Assembly: GCA_963841425.1 (NCBI GenBank)
Contig: CAWJCL010000002.1
Coordinates: 62,001 to 126,000, forward strand
Length of the DNA: 64,000 nucleotides
Direction of reading: 5' to 3'
Source: DATEOR01 sp963841425
Lineage (GTDB): Bacteria > Actinomycetota > Thermoleophilia > Gaiellales > Gaiellaceae
The stretch's first letter is position 1. Each line of letters opens with the position of its first letter. Shown here piece by piece: positions 32,012-40,254 of this stretch. The notes beneath the pieces are model-generated. The model was not told where the DNA came from. It did no database searches and worked only from the letters and a program-made list of their open reading frames with translations. The position numbers and the translations under genes are program-made.

Positions 32012-33340
32012 ATGCGGCAAGTTCAGCAGACTGACGACATGAGTCCCGATGTCCGCTACGTCAGAAACGGCGGCGTCGCGATCGCCTATCAGATCGTCGG
32101 CGAGGGCACGACTGACCTCGTCTTCGTCTCTGATTTCATGTCCAACCTCGTCTACGGCTGGGAGCACCCGTTCTGGCGGGATTTCTACGAGCGGCTCGCA
32201 GGCTCTTTCCGGCTGATCCTCTACGACAAGCGCGGCACAGGCCTGTCGGACCACGGAGGGCAGTTTCCTGCGCTCGAGACGCGAATGGACGACCTGCGCG
32301 CCGTGCTCGAGGCCGCCGAATCGTCGAGCGCAGTCGTGCTCGGCTCCCACGACGGCTGTTCCATGGCTTCCCTGTACGCGGCCACCTACCCCGAGCGGAC
32401 GCAGGCTCTCGTCCTCTTCCAGCCATGGGCGCAAACTGAAACGACCGACGAGCAGCTCGCCGAGCTCACCGACCTGCGCGAGCGTTGGGGGACTGCCGAT
32501 TACCTGGACGCGCTCTGCGCCACGATCTGCCCGACGCTCTACGCCACTGGGGCGGGACGCGAGTGGTTCGCCAACGAGGCGCGCGTGGGTGCGAGCCCGG
32601 CCGTCGCTTACGCGCTCAACCTCGCCGCCCACCAGACGGATCTCCGCGAGATCCTCCCGACCATCCGGGTGCCGACACTCGTCCTCCATCGCGGCGCCCG
32701 AGGAGAGGAGGACAGCCGTGGCGTCATCCCTCGGATCCCCGGCGTCAGCTCGACCAGGCTACCGGGCGAGGATTGGTGGGGGATGTTCCTCTCGCCCGAG
32801 GTCATCGACGAGGTGGAGCGTTTCGTCGCCGGGCAGGCGCCGCCCGAGGTGCCTGAGACCGTGCTGGCGACGCTCCTCTTCACGGACATCGTCGGCTCGA
32901 CGACCCGGGCCGCCGAGCTCGGCGATCAGCGCTGGCGCGAGCTTCTTGGGCAACACCACGATCTCGTGAGGCGCGAGCTCGCGCGCTTTCGAGGGGAGGA
33001 GCGCGACACCGCGGGGGACGGCTTCTTCGCCACGTTCGACGGGCCCGCCCGGGCGATTCGGTGTGCGCAGGAGGTCGCGGCCGGCGTACGCGAGCTCGGG
33101 CTCGAGATCCGCGCGGGCCTGCACACCGGCGAGTGCGAGCTCCACGACGGCAAGGTGGCCGGCATCGCCGTCTCGATCGGCGCGCGAGTCGCCTCGCAGG
33201 CCCTCCCGGGGGAGGTGCTCGTCACGGGCACCGTCAAGGACCTCGTCGCCGGCTCAGGGCTCGTGTTCGAGCGCCGAGGAGAAAAGGCTCTCAAAGGCGT
33301 CCCGAGGACGTGGCCGATCTATGCCGTCGTCGACGGCTGA
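32012..33340 (+). CDS. Alpha/beta-hydrolase fused to class III nucleotide cyclase
   Basis: A 442-residue fusion. Residues 1-270 are an alpha/beta hydrolase (DLVFVSDFMSNLVYGWE, FRLILYDKRGTGLSDHG, YAATYPERTQALVLFQPW). Residues 275-442 form a cyclase domain (LLFTDIVGSTTRAAELGDQ, RDTAGDGFFATFDGPARAI, GLHTGECELHDGKVAGIAV), with both metal-binding Asp. In the hydrolase elbow, LGSHDGCSM has His where the catalytic Ser (GxSEGG in relatives) is expected, so this half may only sense a ligand. A second start at 32039 (MSPDVRYVRNGG) is closer to relatives. Convergent with priA. Confidence 0.9.
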   Translation: MRQVQQTDDMSPDVRYVRNGGVAIAYQIVGEGTTDLVFVSDFMSNLVYGWEHPFWRDFYERLAGSFRLILYDKRGTGLSDHGGQFPALETRMDDLRAVLEAAESSSAVVLGSHDGCSMASLYAATYPERTQALVLFQPWAQTETTDEQLAELTDLRERWGTADYLDALCATICPTLYATGAGREWFANEARVGASPAVAYALNLAAHQTDLREILPTIRVPTLVLHRGARGEEDSRGVIPRIPGVSSTRLPGEDWWGMFLSPEVIDEVERFVAGQAPPEVPETVLATLLFTDIVGSTTRAAELGDQRWRELLGQHHDLVRRELARFRGEERDTAGDGFFATFDGPARAIRCAQEVAAGVRELGLEIRAGLHTGECELHDGKVAGIAVSIGARVASQALPGEVLVTGTVKDLVAGSGLVFERRGEKALKGVPRTWPIYAVVDG

Positions 33341-33343
33341 GCT

Positions 33344-35272
33344 TTACGACAGCCCCTGCGGATCGACGTCCACGGACGCCGTCAGGCTCTCCCGGCGCAT
33401 CGCCGGAGCGGCCGCAGCGAGGAGCCGGGCTGCGCGCGCGGCGACCGGGCGCGGATTCGCCGTCTTGACGAGGAGCTGCGCCCTACTTCGGTTTCGAAGG
33501 CGCAGGAGCGGAGCCGGACCGAGCAGGTCTCCGTCAGCGCGCGCGAGTCCGGCGCGGAGCTCGGTGAGCAATGCACTGGGGCCGTTCGCCCCGAGGCCGG
33601 AGACCACGATGCGGACGAGGTGGCGAAAGGGCGGGTAGCCGAGCTCCCGCCGGCGGTCGAGCTCCCCGGCGAGAAACTCGTCGACCGCATGGCGCGCCGC
33701 GAGGGAGATCGGGCGCGAGTCGGGCTGATACGTCTGGACGAGCACGCGCCCGGGTGCGTCGCGGCCGCTTCGCCCCGCGAGCTGGGTGACGAGCTGGAAA
33801 ACGCGCTCCTCGGCGCGGAAGTCGGGCAGCGCCAGTCCGGTATCCGCATCCACGACCGCGGCGAGCGCCACGCCCTCGAAGTGATGGCCCTTCGCGACCA
33901 TCTGCGTGCCGAGGAGAACTGATCTGTCGGCCTCGGCGAACCTCGTGAGCCGTTCCGCCAGCTCGGCAGGGCTGGCGGCCACGTCCGCGTCGAGCCGGAT
34001 GAGCTCGAGCCCTGGAAGCCGTTCCCGGAGCTCCTCTTCGAGCCGCTCCGTCCCGGCGCCGAGCCGGGCGAGCTCCGCGGCTCCGCAGGCCGGGCAGAGG
34101 GTCGGGCTCGGCTCCCGTCTTCCGCAGTGGTGGCAGTGGAGAGCGCCGTCCCCGTGCAGCGTGAGTGCGACGTCGCAGCTCGGGCAGCGAACAGTCGCCC
34201 CGCAGGCACGGCAGTGGAGAGCGGGCGCGATCCCGCGCCGGTTGAGGAGGAGAATGGCCTTGCCGCCTCCGTCCGAGATCCCGCCCAGCTCCTCGAGGAG
34301 CGGTGCGGAGAGCGGATAGCCCTCCTCGCGGCGGAGATCCACGACCCGGACATGCGGCAGCCGCCGCCCGAGCCGCCCGCCCAGCTCGAGCCGCTCGACC
34401 CGCTCCCAGCTCTCGGGCCGCGGCGTCGCGCTTCCGTAGACGGCGATTGCGCCTTCCAGGGAGGCGCGCTTCGCGGCGACGGTGCGCGCGTCGTAGCGGG
34501 GGTCGGACTCCTGCTTGTACGAAGCGTCGTGCTCCTCGTCGACACAGATCAGGCCCAACCTCTCCACCGGCGCGAAGACCGCCGACCGGGCCCCCACGAC
34601 GACGCGCGCCTCGCCGGAGGCGATTCGCGCTCGCTCGTCGCGCCGCTCCGCGTCGGTCATGCCCGAGTGGAGGACCGCGACCCGGCCCGGGAAGCGGGCC
34701 GTGAAGCGCCCGAGCGCCTGGGGGGTGAGCGCGATCTCGGGGACGAGAACGATCGCCCCGAGGCCGCGGGCGAGCGCCTCCTCGCAGGCCCGCAGGTAGA
34801 CCTCCGTCTTCCCGCTCCCGGTGGCCCCGTAGAGGAGGAGGGAGCCGCCGGTTCCGAGCGCGCCGACGATCCGCTCCAGCGCAGCCTCCTGCTCGTCGGT
34901 GAGCTTCTCGGGAGCCTCCTCGGCCGGGAACGCTTTCGGGCCCTCTCGGCGTTTGGCGCCCTTGCGTCTCGCCCGCGCTTCGGGCGCGACGAGCGCGAGA
35001 GCCCGGGCGGGCGTCGAGCCGTAGTAGTCGGCGAGCCAGAGGGCCAGGTCGACGAGCGCAGGCGAGACGGAGCCGAGGATGCGCTCGACGGCGACCGGCT
35101 CGACCTCCGGTGGAGCCTCGTCCTCGAGCCCGACGACGACCCCGCGGTGGTGCGCCCGCCCGAAGGGAACGGACACGACCGAGCCTTTCTCGAGCCCGTC
35201 TGCGAGGTAGGTGAACGGCCGCGCGAGCGAGCGCGCGGTCACCAGCGGATAGACCGAGGCGAAGCGGGACAC
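33344..35272 (-). CDS. priA: Primosomal protein N' (PriA)
   Basis: PriA helicase restarts collapsed forks. In 642 residues: N-terminal 3'-DNA binding part (VYPLVTARSLARPFTYL), Walker A LLYGATGSGKTEVYLRA, VDEEHDASYKQESDPRY, the zinc cysteines (CRACGATVRCPSC, CHHCGRREPSPTLCPAC), and LGTQMVAKGHHFEGVALA. Eight cysteines are kept, so this is the full type rather than the helicase-dead actinobacterial form. Divergent from the DtxR-type gene with 19 nt between starts. Confidence 0.95.
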   Translation of the reverse strand: MSRFASVYPLVTARSLARPFTYLADGLEKGSVVSVPFGRAHHRGVVVGLEDEAPPEVEPVAVERILGSVSPALVDLALWLADYYGSTPARALALVAPEARARRKGAKRREGPKAFPAEEAPEKLTDEQEAALERIVGALGTGGSLLLYGATGSGKTEVYLRACEEALARGLGAIVLVPEIALTPQALGRFTARFPGRVAVLHSGMTDAERRDERARIASGEARVVVGARSAVFAPVERLGLICVDEEHDASYKQESDPRYDARTVAAKRASLEGAIAVYGSATPRPESWERVERLELGGRLGRRLPHVRVVDLRREEGYPLSAPLLEELGGISDGGGKAILLLNRRGIAPALHCRACGATVRCPSCDVALTLHGDGALHCHHCGRREPSPTLCPACGAAELARLGAGTERLEEELRERLPGLELIRLDADVAASPAELAERLTRFAEADRSVLLGTQMVAKGHHFEGVALAAVVDADTGLALPDFRAEERVFQLVTQLAGRSGRDAPGRVLVQTYQPDSRPISLAARHAVDEFLAGELDRRRELGYPPFRHLVRIVVSGLGANGPSALLTELRAGLARADGDLLGPAPLLRLRNRSRAQLLVKTANPRPVAARAARLLAAAAPAMRRESLTASVDVDPQGLS

Positions 35273-35275
35273 CGG

Positions 35276-35281
35276 TAGGAT
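35276..35281 (+). promoter_or_regulatory. Probable -10 box of the DtxR-type gene
   Basis: TAGGAT, 10 nt before ATG 35292, within the 19-nt space to priA. Confidence 0.5.
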
Positions 35282-35291
35282 TCTCCCTGAG

Positions 35292-35969
35292 ATGGCGGCG
35301 GGACACTCGGTCGACGATTACCTCGAGACGATCTATTTCCTGGCTTTTCCCATTGGGGAATACCGCCCGGACACGAAGGGCTCGCCCACCCTCGCCGTGC
35401 GCGTCGCGGACATGCTCGGCGTCTCCCGCGCCTCCGCGGGCGAGATGCTGAAGCGCCTCGAGGCGGACGGCCTCGTCGAGCGTGGCGAGCACAAGGAGGC
35501 AATCCTCACCGCCCAGGGGCGCGCACAGGCGGAGCGCGTCGTACGCAGGCACCGCATCATCGAGCGGCTCCTCACCGACTTCATGGGCTACACCCCCGCG
35601 GAGGCGCACGAGCAGGCCGATCTCCTCGGTAACACCTTCACGGACGACATGGTCGAGCGCGTCGAGGCGCAGCTCGGAAACCCGGATCGCTGCCCGCACG
35701 GCTGGCCGGTGAACACCGACTTCGAGCAGGCGGAGAACCGAGAGCTGCAGCCGCTCTCGGACCTCTCGGCCGGCTCGAAGGCCGAGATCGTCCGGCTCGC
35801 CGAGCACGACGGCGACCTCCTGCACTGGTACTACGACGAGGGCCTCGTCCCGGGCACGCGCATCGAGGTGCGCGAGGCAGACGGCGGCAAGCTCACCCTC
35901 GGCGTCGGCGGCGACGAACGGCCGCTCGACGAGAAGCAGGCCTCCGGCCTCTTCGTCCGCGCGACCTAA
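35292..35969 (+). CDS. DtxR/MntR family metal-dependent repressor
   Basis: A 225-residue protein: winged helix (VDDYLETIYFL, LAVRVADMLGVSRASAGEML, LVERGEHKEAILTAQGRAQA), metal/dimer domain (HRIIERLLTDFMGYTPAEAHEQAD, FTDDMVERVEAQLGNPDRCPHG), and a C-terminal SH3-like FeoA domain (GLVPGTRIEVREADGG). This is a Fe or Mn responsive repressor. No iron or manganese transporter is nearby, so the targets lie elsewhere. Overlaps DUF4230 by 4 nt, convergent. Confidence 0.92.
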   Translation: MAAGHSVDDYLETIYFLAFPIGEYRPDTKGSPTLAVRVADMLGVSRASAGEMLKRLEADGLVERGEHKEAILTAQGRAQAERVVRRHRIIERLLTDFMGYTPAEAHEQADLLGNTFTDDMVERVEAQLGNPDRCPHGWPVNTDFEQAENRELQPLSDLSAGSKAEIVRLAEHDGDLLHWYYDEGLVPGTRIEVREADGGKLTLGVGGDERPLDEKQASGLFVRAT

Positions 35970-36688
35970 GCCTGCTCGTCGGCGAACACGACGTTCACGG
36001 TCGTGAATCCGAGCGCGCGCAAAAGGCTCGAGAGCATCAGGCGCGTGTTCTCGCGCGCCCGCGCGATCAGGCCGGAGCCCTGCTGCGCCGCGGCGTTGAT
36101 CTTCTGCACCGCCAGGATGTTCAGCTGCTGCTGGTCGTGGTCGTTCGAGGCGAAGATGTCGCCGATCTTGTTCAGCGCGCCCTCGTCCTGGTCGTAGACG
36201 TAGCTCCGGGTCGGGTCGATCCGCGCCGGGGAGAGTGTCGGTCGCGGTAGCGTGATGGTTGCGGTCAGACGGTCGTCCGAGACGTCGACAGAGTCGCCGT
36301 CGACATTCGAGAAGTCGACGCTGGCGTCCACCGAGCCGTAGGCGATGTAGAGCGTTCGCGAGCCGAGGAGCGCGTCCGGCAGCCCGCTGTCCTGGTGCAG
36401 GTCGACGACCTGCTGGAAGTTCCCGGTCGCCGCGTGGTAGGAGTGCAGGTCCTGCAGCGACTTGAGCACAGCCGGGCCGCTCCTGTCGATGGTCTGCTGC
36501 TTGAACGGGTTGCCGAAGTCCGGAAAGACCCCGCGCACCCAGCTGATTCCGAAGACCAGGGCCGCGATGACGATCGCGAGCCCGACGAGGCCCCACGGGA
36601 TACCGCGTCGCGGCTCACGCGGCGGCTCGTAACGCGGCGGCTCGGGAGGCGGCGCCTGGCGCCGACGTTCTGGCGTGAAAACCCCCAT
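35966..36688 (-). CDS. DUF4230 family membrane-anchored protein
   Basis: A 240-residue protein with a proline/arginine-rich N-terminal tail, one membrane helix (GLVGLAIVIAALVFGISWV, about 33-51) and an outside domain containing SLQDLHSYHAATGNFQQVV and TLYIAYGSVDASVDFSNV, matching DUF4230. Function unknown. ATG 36688 is chosen because the longer frame is the metK shadow. A TAGAAC box lies 8 nt upstream. Confidence 0.82.
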   Translation of the reverse strand: MGVFTPERRRQAPPPEPPRYEPPREPRRGIPWGLVGLAIVIAALVFGISWVRGVFPDFGNPFKQQTIDRSGPAVLKSLQDLHSYHAATGNFQQVVDLHQDSGLPDALLGSRTLYIAYGSVDASVDFSNVDGDSVDVSDDRLTATITLPRPTLSPARIDPTRSYVYDQDEGALNKIGDIFASNDHDQQQLNILAVQKINAAAQQGSGLIARARENTRLMLSSLLRALGFTTVNVVFADEQA

Positions 36689-36707
36689 GGCACGGGGTTC
36701 TACCCGC

Positions 36708-37952
36708 TTACGAGGCCGTGGGAACCTCCGCCGCCAGCCCCGCGGCGGCCCGAAGAGCGTCCGCGCGGTCGGTGCGCTCCCACGTGAAGTCGTGCTCCTC
36801 ACGCCCGAAATGGCCGTAAGCGGCGGTCCTCGCGTAGACGGGCCGCCCGAGGTCGAGGTCGCGGAGGATCGCGCCGGGCCGCAGGTCGAAGTGCTCGCGG
36901 ACGAGAGACGCGATGCGCTCGAGCGGGATCCGCTCGGTGCCGAAGCATTCGACCTCGATCGAGACCGGGTGCGCGACGCCGATCGCGTAGGCCACCTGAA
37001 GCTCGCAGCGCTCCGCGATCCCCGCCGCGACGACGTTCTTCGCCACGTAGCGAGCGGCGTACGCTCCCGAGCGGTCGACCTTCGTGGGGTCCTTCCCCGA
37101 GAACGCACCGCCGCCGTGGCGGGCCGCGCCGCCGTAGGTGTCGACGATGATCTTCCGGCCGGTGAGGCCCGTGTCCCCCATCGGCCCGCCGACCACGAAC
37201 TTCCCCGTCGGGTTGACGAGGACGAAGTCGCGCTCCTCGAAGCGGCGCTCGTCGTAGAGATCGCGCGGGAGAATCGGGTGCAGGACGTGCTCGACGAGGT
37301 CCGGCTTCACGAGCGCCTCGGCATCGAGACCGTCGCGGTGCTGCGTCGAGACGAGGACGCGCACCACCTCGACCGGCCGCCGGTGCCCGTGCTCGTCGAT
37401 CTCGTAACGGATCGTCACCTGCGTCTTCCCGTCCGGGCGCAGGTACGGGAGGATCTGCGCCTTCCGCACCTCGGAGAGCCGCTTGGCGATCTTGTGCGCG
37501 ACCATGATCGGAAGCGGCATGAGCTCCTCGGTCTCCGTGCAGGCGTAGCCGAACATCATCCCCTGGTCGCCGGCGCCGAGGCGGTCGAGCGGGTCGTCCT
37601 CGCCGCGCTGCATCTCGTACGACGTCTCGACGCCGAGCGCGATGTCGGGCGACTGCTCGTCGAGCGCGACCATGACGCCGCAGGTGTCGGCGTCGAAGCC
37701 GTACTTGGCGCGGTCGTAGCCGATGCCCTTGATCGTCTCGCGCACGAGACGCGGGATCTCGACGTAGGTCTCCGTCGTGATCTCGCCCGCCACCACGACG
37801 AGCCCGGTCGTGACGAGCGTCTCGCAGGCGACGCGCCCGTTCGGGTCGTCGGCGAGGACGGCGTCGAGGATCGTGTCCGAGACCTGGTCTGCGACCTTGT
37901 CCGGGTGGCCCTCGGTCACCGATTCGGATGTGAAGAGAAACTCGCGCGCCAT
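36708..37952 (-). CDS. metK: S-adenosylmethionine synthetase
   Basis: MetK joins ATP and methionine to SAM, the donor used by TrmD, RsmB and RsmD here. The 414-residue protein has FTSESVTEGHPDKVADQVSD, the signature GAGDQGMMFGYA, DTYGGAARHGGGAFSGKDPT and YAIGVAHPVSIEV. Length is standard plus a short C-tail. A TAGCCT box 9 nt upstream overlaps the DUF3352 stop. Long open shadow frames on both strands over this gene are artefacts of its high GC. Confidence 0.96.
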   Translation of the reverse strand: MAREFLFTSESVTEGHPDKVADQVSDTILDAVLADDPNGRVACETLVTTGLVVVAGEITTETYVEIPRLVRETIKGIGYDRAKYGFDADTCGVMVALDEQSPDIALGVETSYEMQRGEDDPLDRLGAGDQGMMFGYACTETEELMPLPIMVAHKIAKRLSEVRKAQILPYLRPDGKTQVTIRYEIDEHGHRRPVEVVRVLVSTQHRDGLDAEALVKPDLVEHVLHPILPRDLYDERRFEERDFVLVNPTGKFVVGGPMGDTGLTGRKIIVDTYGGAARHGGGAFSGKDPTKVDRSGAYAARYVAKNVVAAGIAERCELQVAYAIGVAHPVSIEVECFGTERIPLERIASLVREHFDLRPGAILRDLDLGRPVYARTAAYGHFGREEHDFTWERTDRADALRAAAGLAAEVPTAS

Positions 37953-37964
37953 GATCCGAAAAGG

Positions 37965-39389
37965 CTACTGAATCGAAAGCAATCCGACGAGCCTGGCGAC
38001 GTCGCCGTCGCGCTCGCCGTAGAGGACGAGCGACTGAAGGGGCTCGAGATTCCGGTCGAGCCAGTCGGGGATTGCCTGGCCCCCGAGGCCCATGAGCCCG
38101 GTCAGGGTGGGCAGCGCCTGGTCGAGGTCGACATAGAGGAGGCCCGTCGTCTCGTCGGGCATCCCCGCAGCTTCGGTCGCGTGCTTGAACGCCTCGTCGT
38201 CGGCGAGCCTGCCGTCGTCGGCCCGCAGGTCGGCGATTCCCTCGCGCGACGTCGTGACGACGAGCTTGCCGTCGAAAGCCGCGTAGAAGACCGAGAAGAG
38301 CTGGTTGACGGCGAGCTCCTTCGCCTGCACGCCGTCGATGTCGACGGAGTGCAGCTCCGCGGTGCCGTAGTACTCCGAAACCTCGCCGGCGAGCTTGTCG
38401 AGGACGGCGAGGGCGCCCTGCTCGTCGTCGACCTGGGTGACGATCGTCGCCTCCGGGATCGGGAAGCCCGGGCGCAGGTAGAGGGCCGACTCGGCGGAGA
38501 AGAGCGGGAAGACGTCCTCGTCCAGCGAGACGCCGATCTGAGCTTCGGCGCGGCCGATGTCGCGCTCGATCCCCGGCGCCGCCTCGGCGAGGATGTCCCG
38601 CAAGGTTCCCAGCTGGCGCTCGAGGTCGTTCGCGCCCGCATAGAGGAAGGCGCCGGCGGGCACCTCGCCCGGCAGCTCGGCGGAGAACTCGTCCGAGAAG
38701 AGGTCGCCGGTGGCCGGGCTCGCGGCACCCTCGATGTGGATGCCGTCCTCCTGCGGGTCGAGCGAGAAGGCGAGCGACGGCGCGTCCGAGCCGAAGAGGC
38801 CCGCAAGCGGCGTCGAGTCGAACGCCTGACCGGCGACATACACGTGCGCGATCCCATCGTCGGTCACCTCGCCGGTGACCTGCTGGTAGTCGCTGTCCCC
38901 TTCGAGGGTGCCGTCCGCCTGGAGCCGCTCGAACTCGTCGAGGTTCGCGTCCGAGTCCGAGAACGCAACCCAGCCGTCGATCTCCCGGGAGACGAGCGGC
39001 TGGGCGCTCTTGGCGAGGAGCGCGTCGAACTTGGCCCGGTCGTCCGGCTGCGTGAGGCCGACGACCTTCGCCTCGCCGGTGACGTCGAGCGCGACGAAGT
39101 CCGTCTCGGGCCCGAGCGCGGGCTTCACGTCGCCCTCGAAGTCCACTCCCTGGCCGTCCAGCTCGCCGAGTATCCACTCGACCGCGCGGTCTCCGTCCGG
39201 GAATTTCCCGAGGAGCTCACGGCCCGAATTCCAGCTCGCCGAATCGAAGCTCGTGTCCACGCTGACGAAGACCTGCGAGGAGGCAGGCGCGATGCTCGCC
39301 CCTGCGGCGCCCGGCGAAGACCCCTCTCCGCAGCCGGCGACCGGGAGAAGCACCGAAGCCAGGAGCACCAAGAGGGCCGCTCTATTCAT
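37965..39389 (-). CDS. DUF3352 family lipoprotein
   Basis: A 474-residue lipoprotein: signal peptide MNRAALLVLLASVLLPVAGC with lipobox VAGC (Cys 20), then a DUF3352 body (PASSQVFVSVDTSFDSASW, PADDRAKF-like and LLYVDLDQALPTLTGL segments). Such proteins are common in actinobacteria, exported and of unknown role. Its ATG overlaps the gpsA stop by 8 nt. Confidence 0.85.
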   Translation of the reverse strand: MNRAALLVLLASVLLPVAGCGEGSSPGAAGASIAPASSQVFVSVDTSFDSASWNSGRELLGKFPDGDRAVEWILGELDGQGVDFEGDVKPALGPETDFVALDVTGEAKVVGLTQPDDRAKFDALLAKSAQPLVSREIDGWVAFSDSDANLDEFERLQADGTLEGDSDYQQVTGEVTDDGIAHVYVAGQAFDSTPLAGLFGSDAPSLAFSLDPQEDGIHIEGAASPATGDLFSDEFSAELPGEVPAGAFLYAGANDLERQLGTLRDILAEAAPGIERDIGRAEAQIGVSLDEDVFPLFSAESALYLRPGFPIPEATIVTQVDDEQGALAVLDKLAGEVSEYYGTAELHSVDIDGVQAKELAVNQLFSVFYAAFDGKLVVTTSREGIADLRADDGRLADDEAFKHATEAAGMPDETTGLLYVDLDQALPTLTGLMGLGGQAIPDWLDRNLEPLQSLVLYGERDGDVARLVGLLSIQ

Positions 39390-40254
39390 CGGTCGGCCTC
39401 CGACCCATCAACCCAGAGACTAGTTCGCTCAGGCTCGCCCCGCTCAGGACCTCGCACACAGCTTCCGTTATCGGCAGCTCGACGCCGTTCCTGCGCGCCA
39501 GATCGCGGAGCACCGGCGCGGTGGTCAGCCCTTCGACGACCTGGCCGATCTCGGCGGCCGCCTGGTCGGGCGTCGCGCCGCGCGCGATGAGCTCTCCGGC
39601 CCGGCGATTGCGGCCGTGGCGGCTCCAGCAGGTGACCATGAGGTCGCCCATCCCGGCCATGCCCGAAAACGTCTCGGCGCGCGCCCCGCAGGCCTCAGCC
39701 AGGCGTGCCATCTCCGCGAGGCCGCGCGTGATGAGCGCGGCCTTCGCGTTGTCGCCTGCCCCGAGGCCGTCGACGGCGCCCGCGGCGAGTGCGATCACGT
39801 TCTTCGACGCCGCGCAGAGCTCGACACCCACGAGGTCGGTGTTCACATACACGCGAAAGCGGACCGAGTGGATCTCGTGCTGGAGCTCGGTGGCGAGACC
39901 CTCGTTCGTGCTCGCCAGCACCGCCGCGGCGGGCAAGCCCTGCGCGATCTCCTCGGCGTGGTTCGGGCCGGAGAGCACGAATGCCTCGCGCCCTTCGACG
40001 ACCTGCGACAGGCGCTTGCCGGTCCCGGGATCGAGCCCTTTTGTCAGGATGAGAATCGGCGCGGCGCCCGGCAGCGACGTGGCCACTTCCCGGAAGACGC
40101 GGCTCGGGACGGCGATGCAGGCGAGCTCCGCCGCCGCCACCTCCGCTCTCTCTGGCGCGTCCCGGCCGGCGAGCGTCACCTCGTGCCCGCGCTCCTCCAT
40201 GATGCCCGCGAAGGCAGCGCCCCACGAGCCCGCGCCGATGACGGCGACCTTCAT
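39382..40254 (-). CDS. gpsA: Glycerol-3-phosphate dehydrogenase GpsA, short form
   Basis: GpsA makes the glycerol-3-phosphate backbone for PlsX/PlsC lipid synthesis. Motifs: MKVAVIGAGSWGAAFAGIM, VLSGPNHAEEIAQGLPAA, CAASKNVIALAAGAVDGLGAGDNAKAAL (catalytic Lys region), SGMAGMGDLMVTC, SRNRRAGE-like HGRNRRAGELIARG. At 290 residues it lacks about 30 residues between the first Rossmann strands and ACIAVPSRVFREV. ATG overlaps the der stop as ATGA. Confidence 0.92.
   Translation of the reverse strand: MKVAVIGAGSWGAAFAGIMEERGHEVTLAGRDAPERAEVAAAELACIAVPSRVFREVATSLPGAAPILILTKGLDPGTGKRLSQVVEGREAFVLSGPNHAEEIAQGLPAAAVLASTNEGLATELQHEIHSVRFRVYVNTDLVGVELCAASKNVIALAAGAVDGLGAGDNAKAALITRGLAEMARLAEACGARAETFSGMAGMGDLMVTCWSRHGRNRRAGELIARGATPDQAAAEIGQVVEGLTTAPVLRDLARRNGVELPITEAVCEVLSGASLSELVSGLMGRRPTDE

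Noticed and set aside
33534..36596. 1020-residue minus-strand frame
   Set aside because: It runs through priA, the DtxR-type gene and DUF4230 in a wrong frame; no domain is visible.
36675..39590. 971-residue plus-strand frame
   Set aside because: It is antisense to metK and the DUF3352 gene, and its composition is that of GC-driven shadow sequence.
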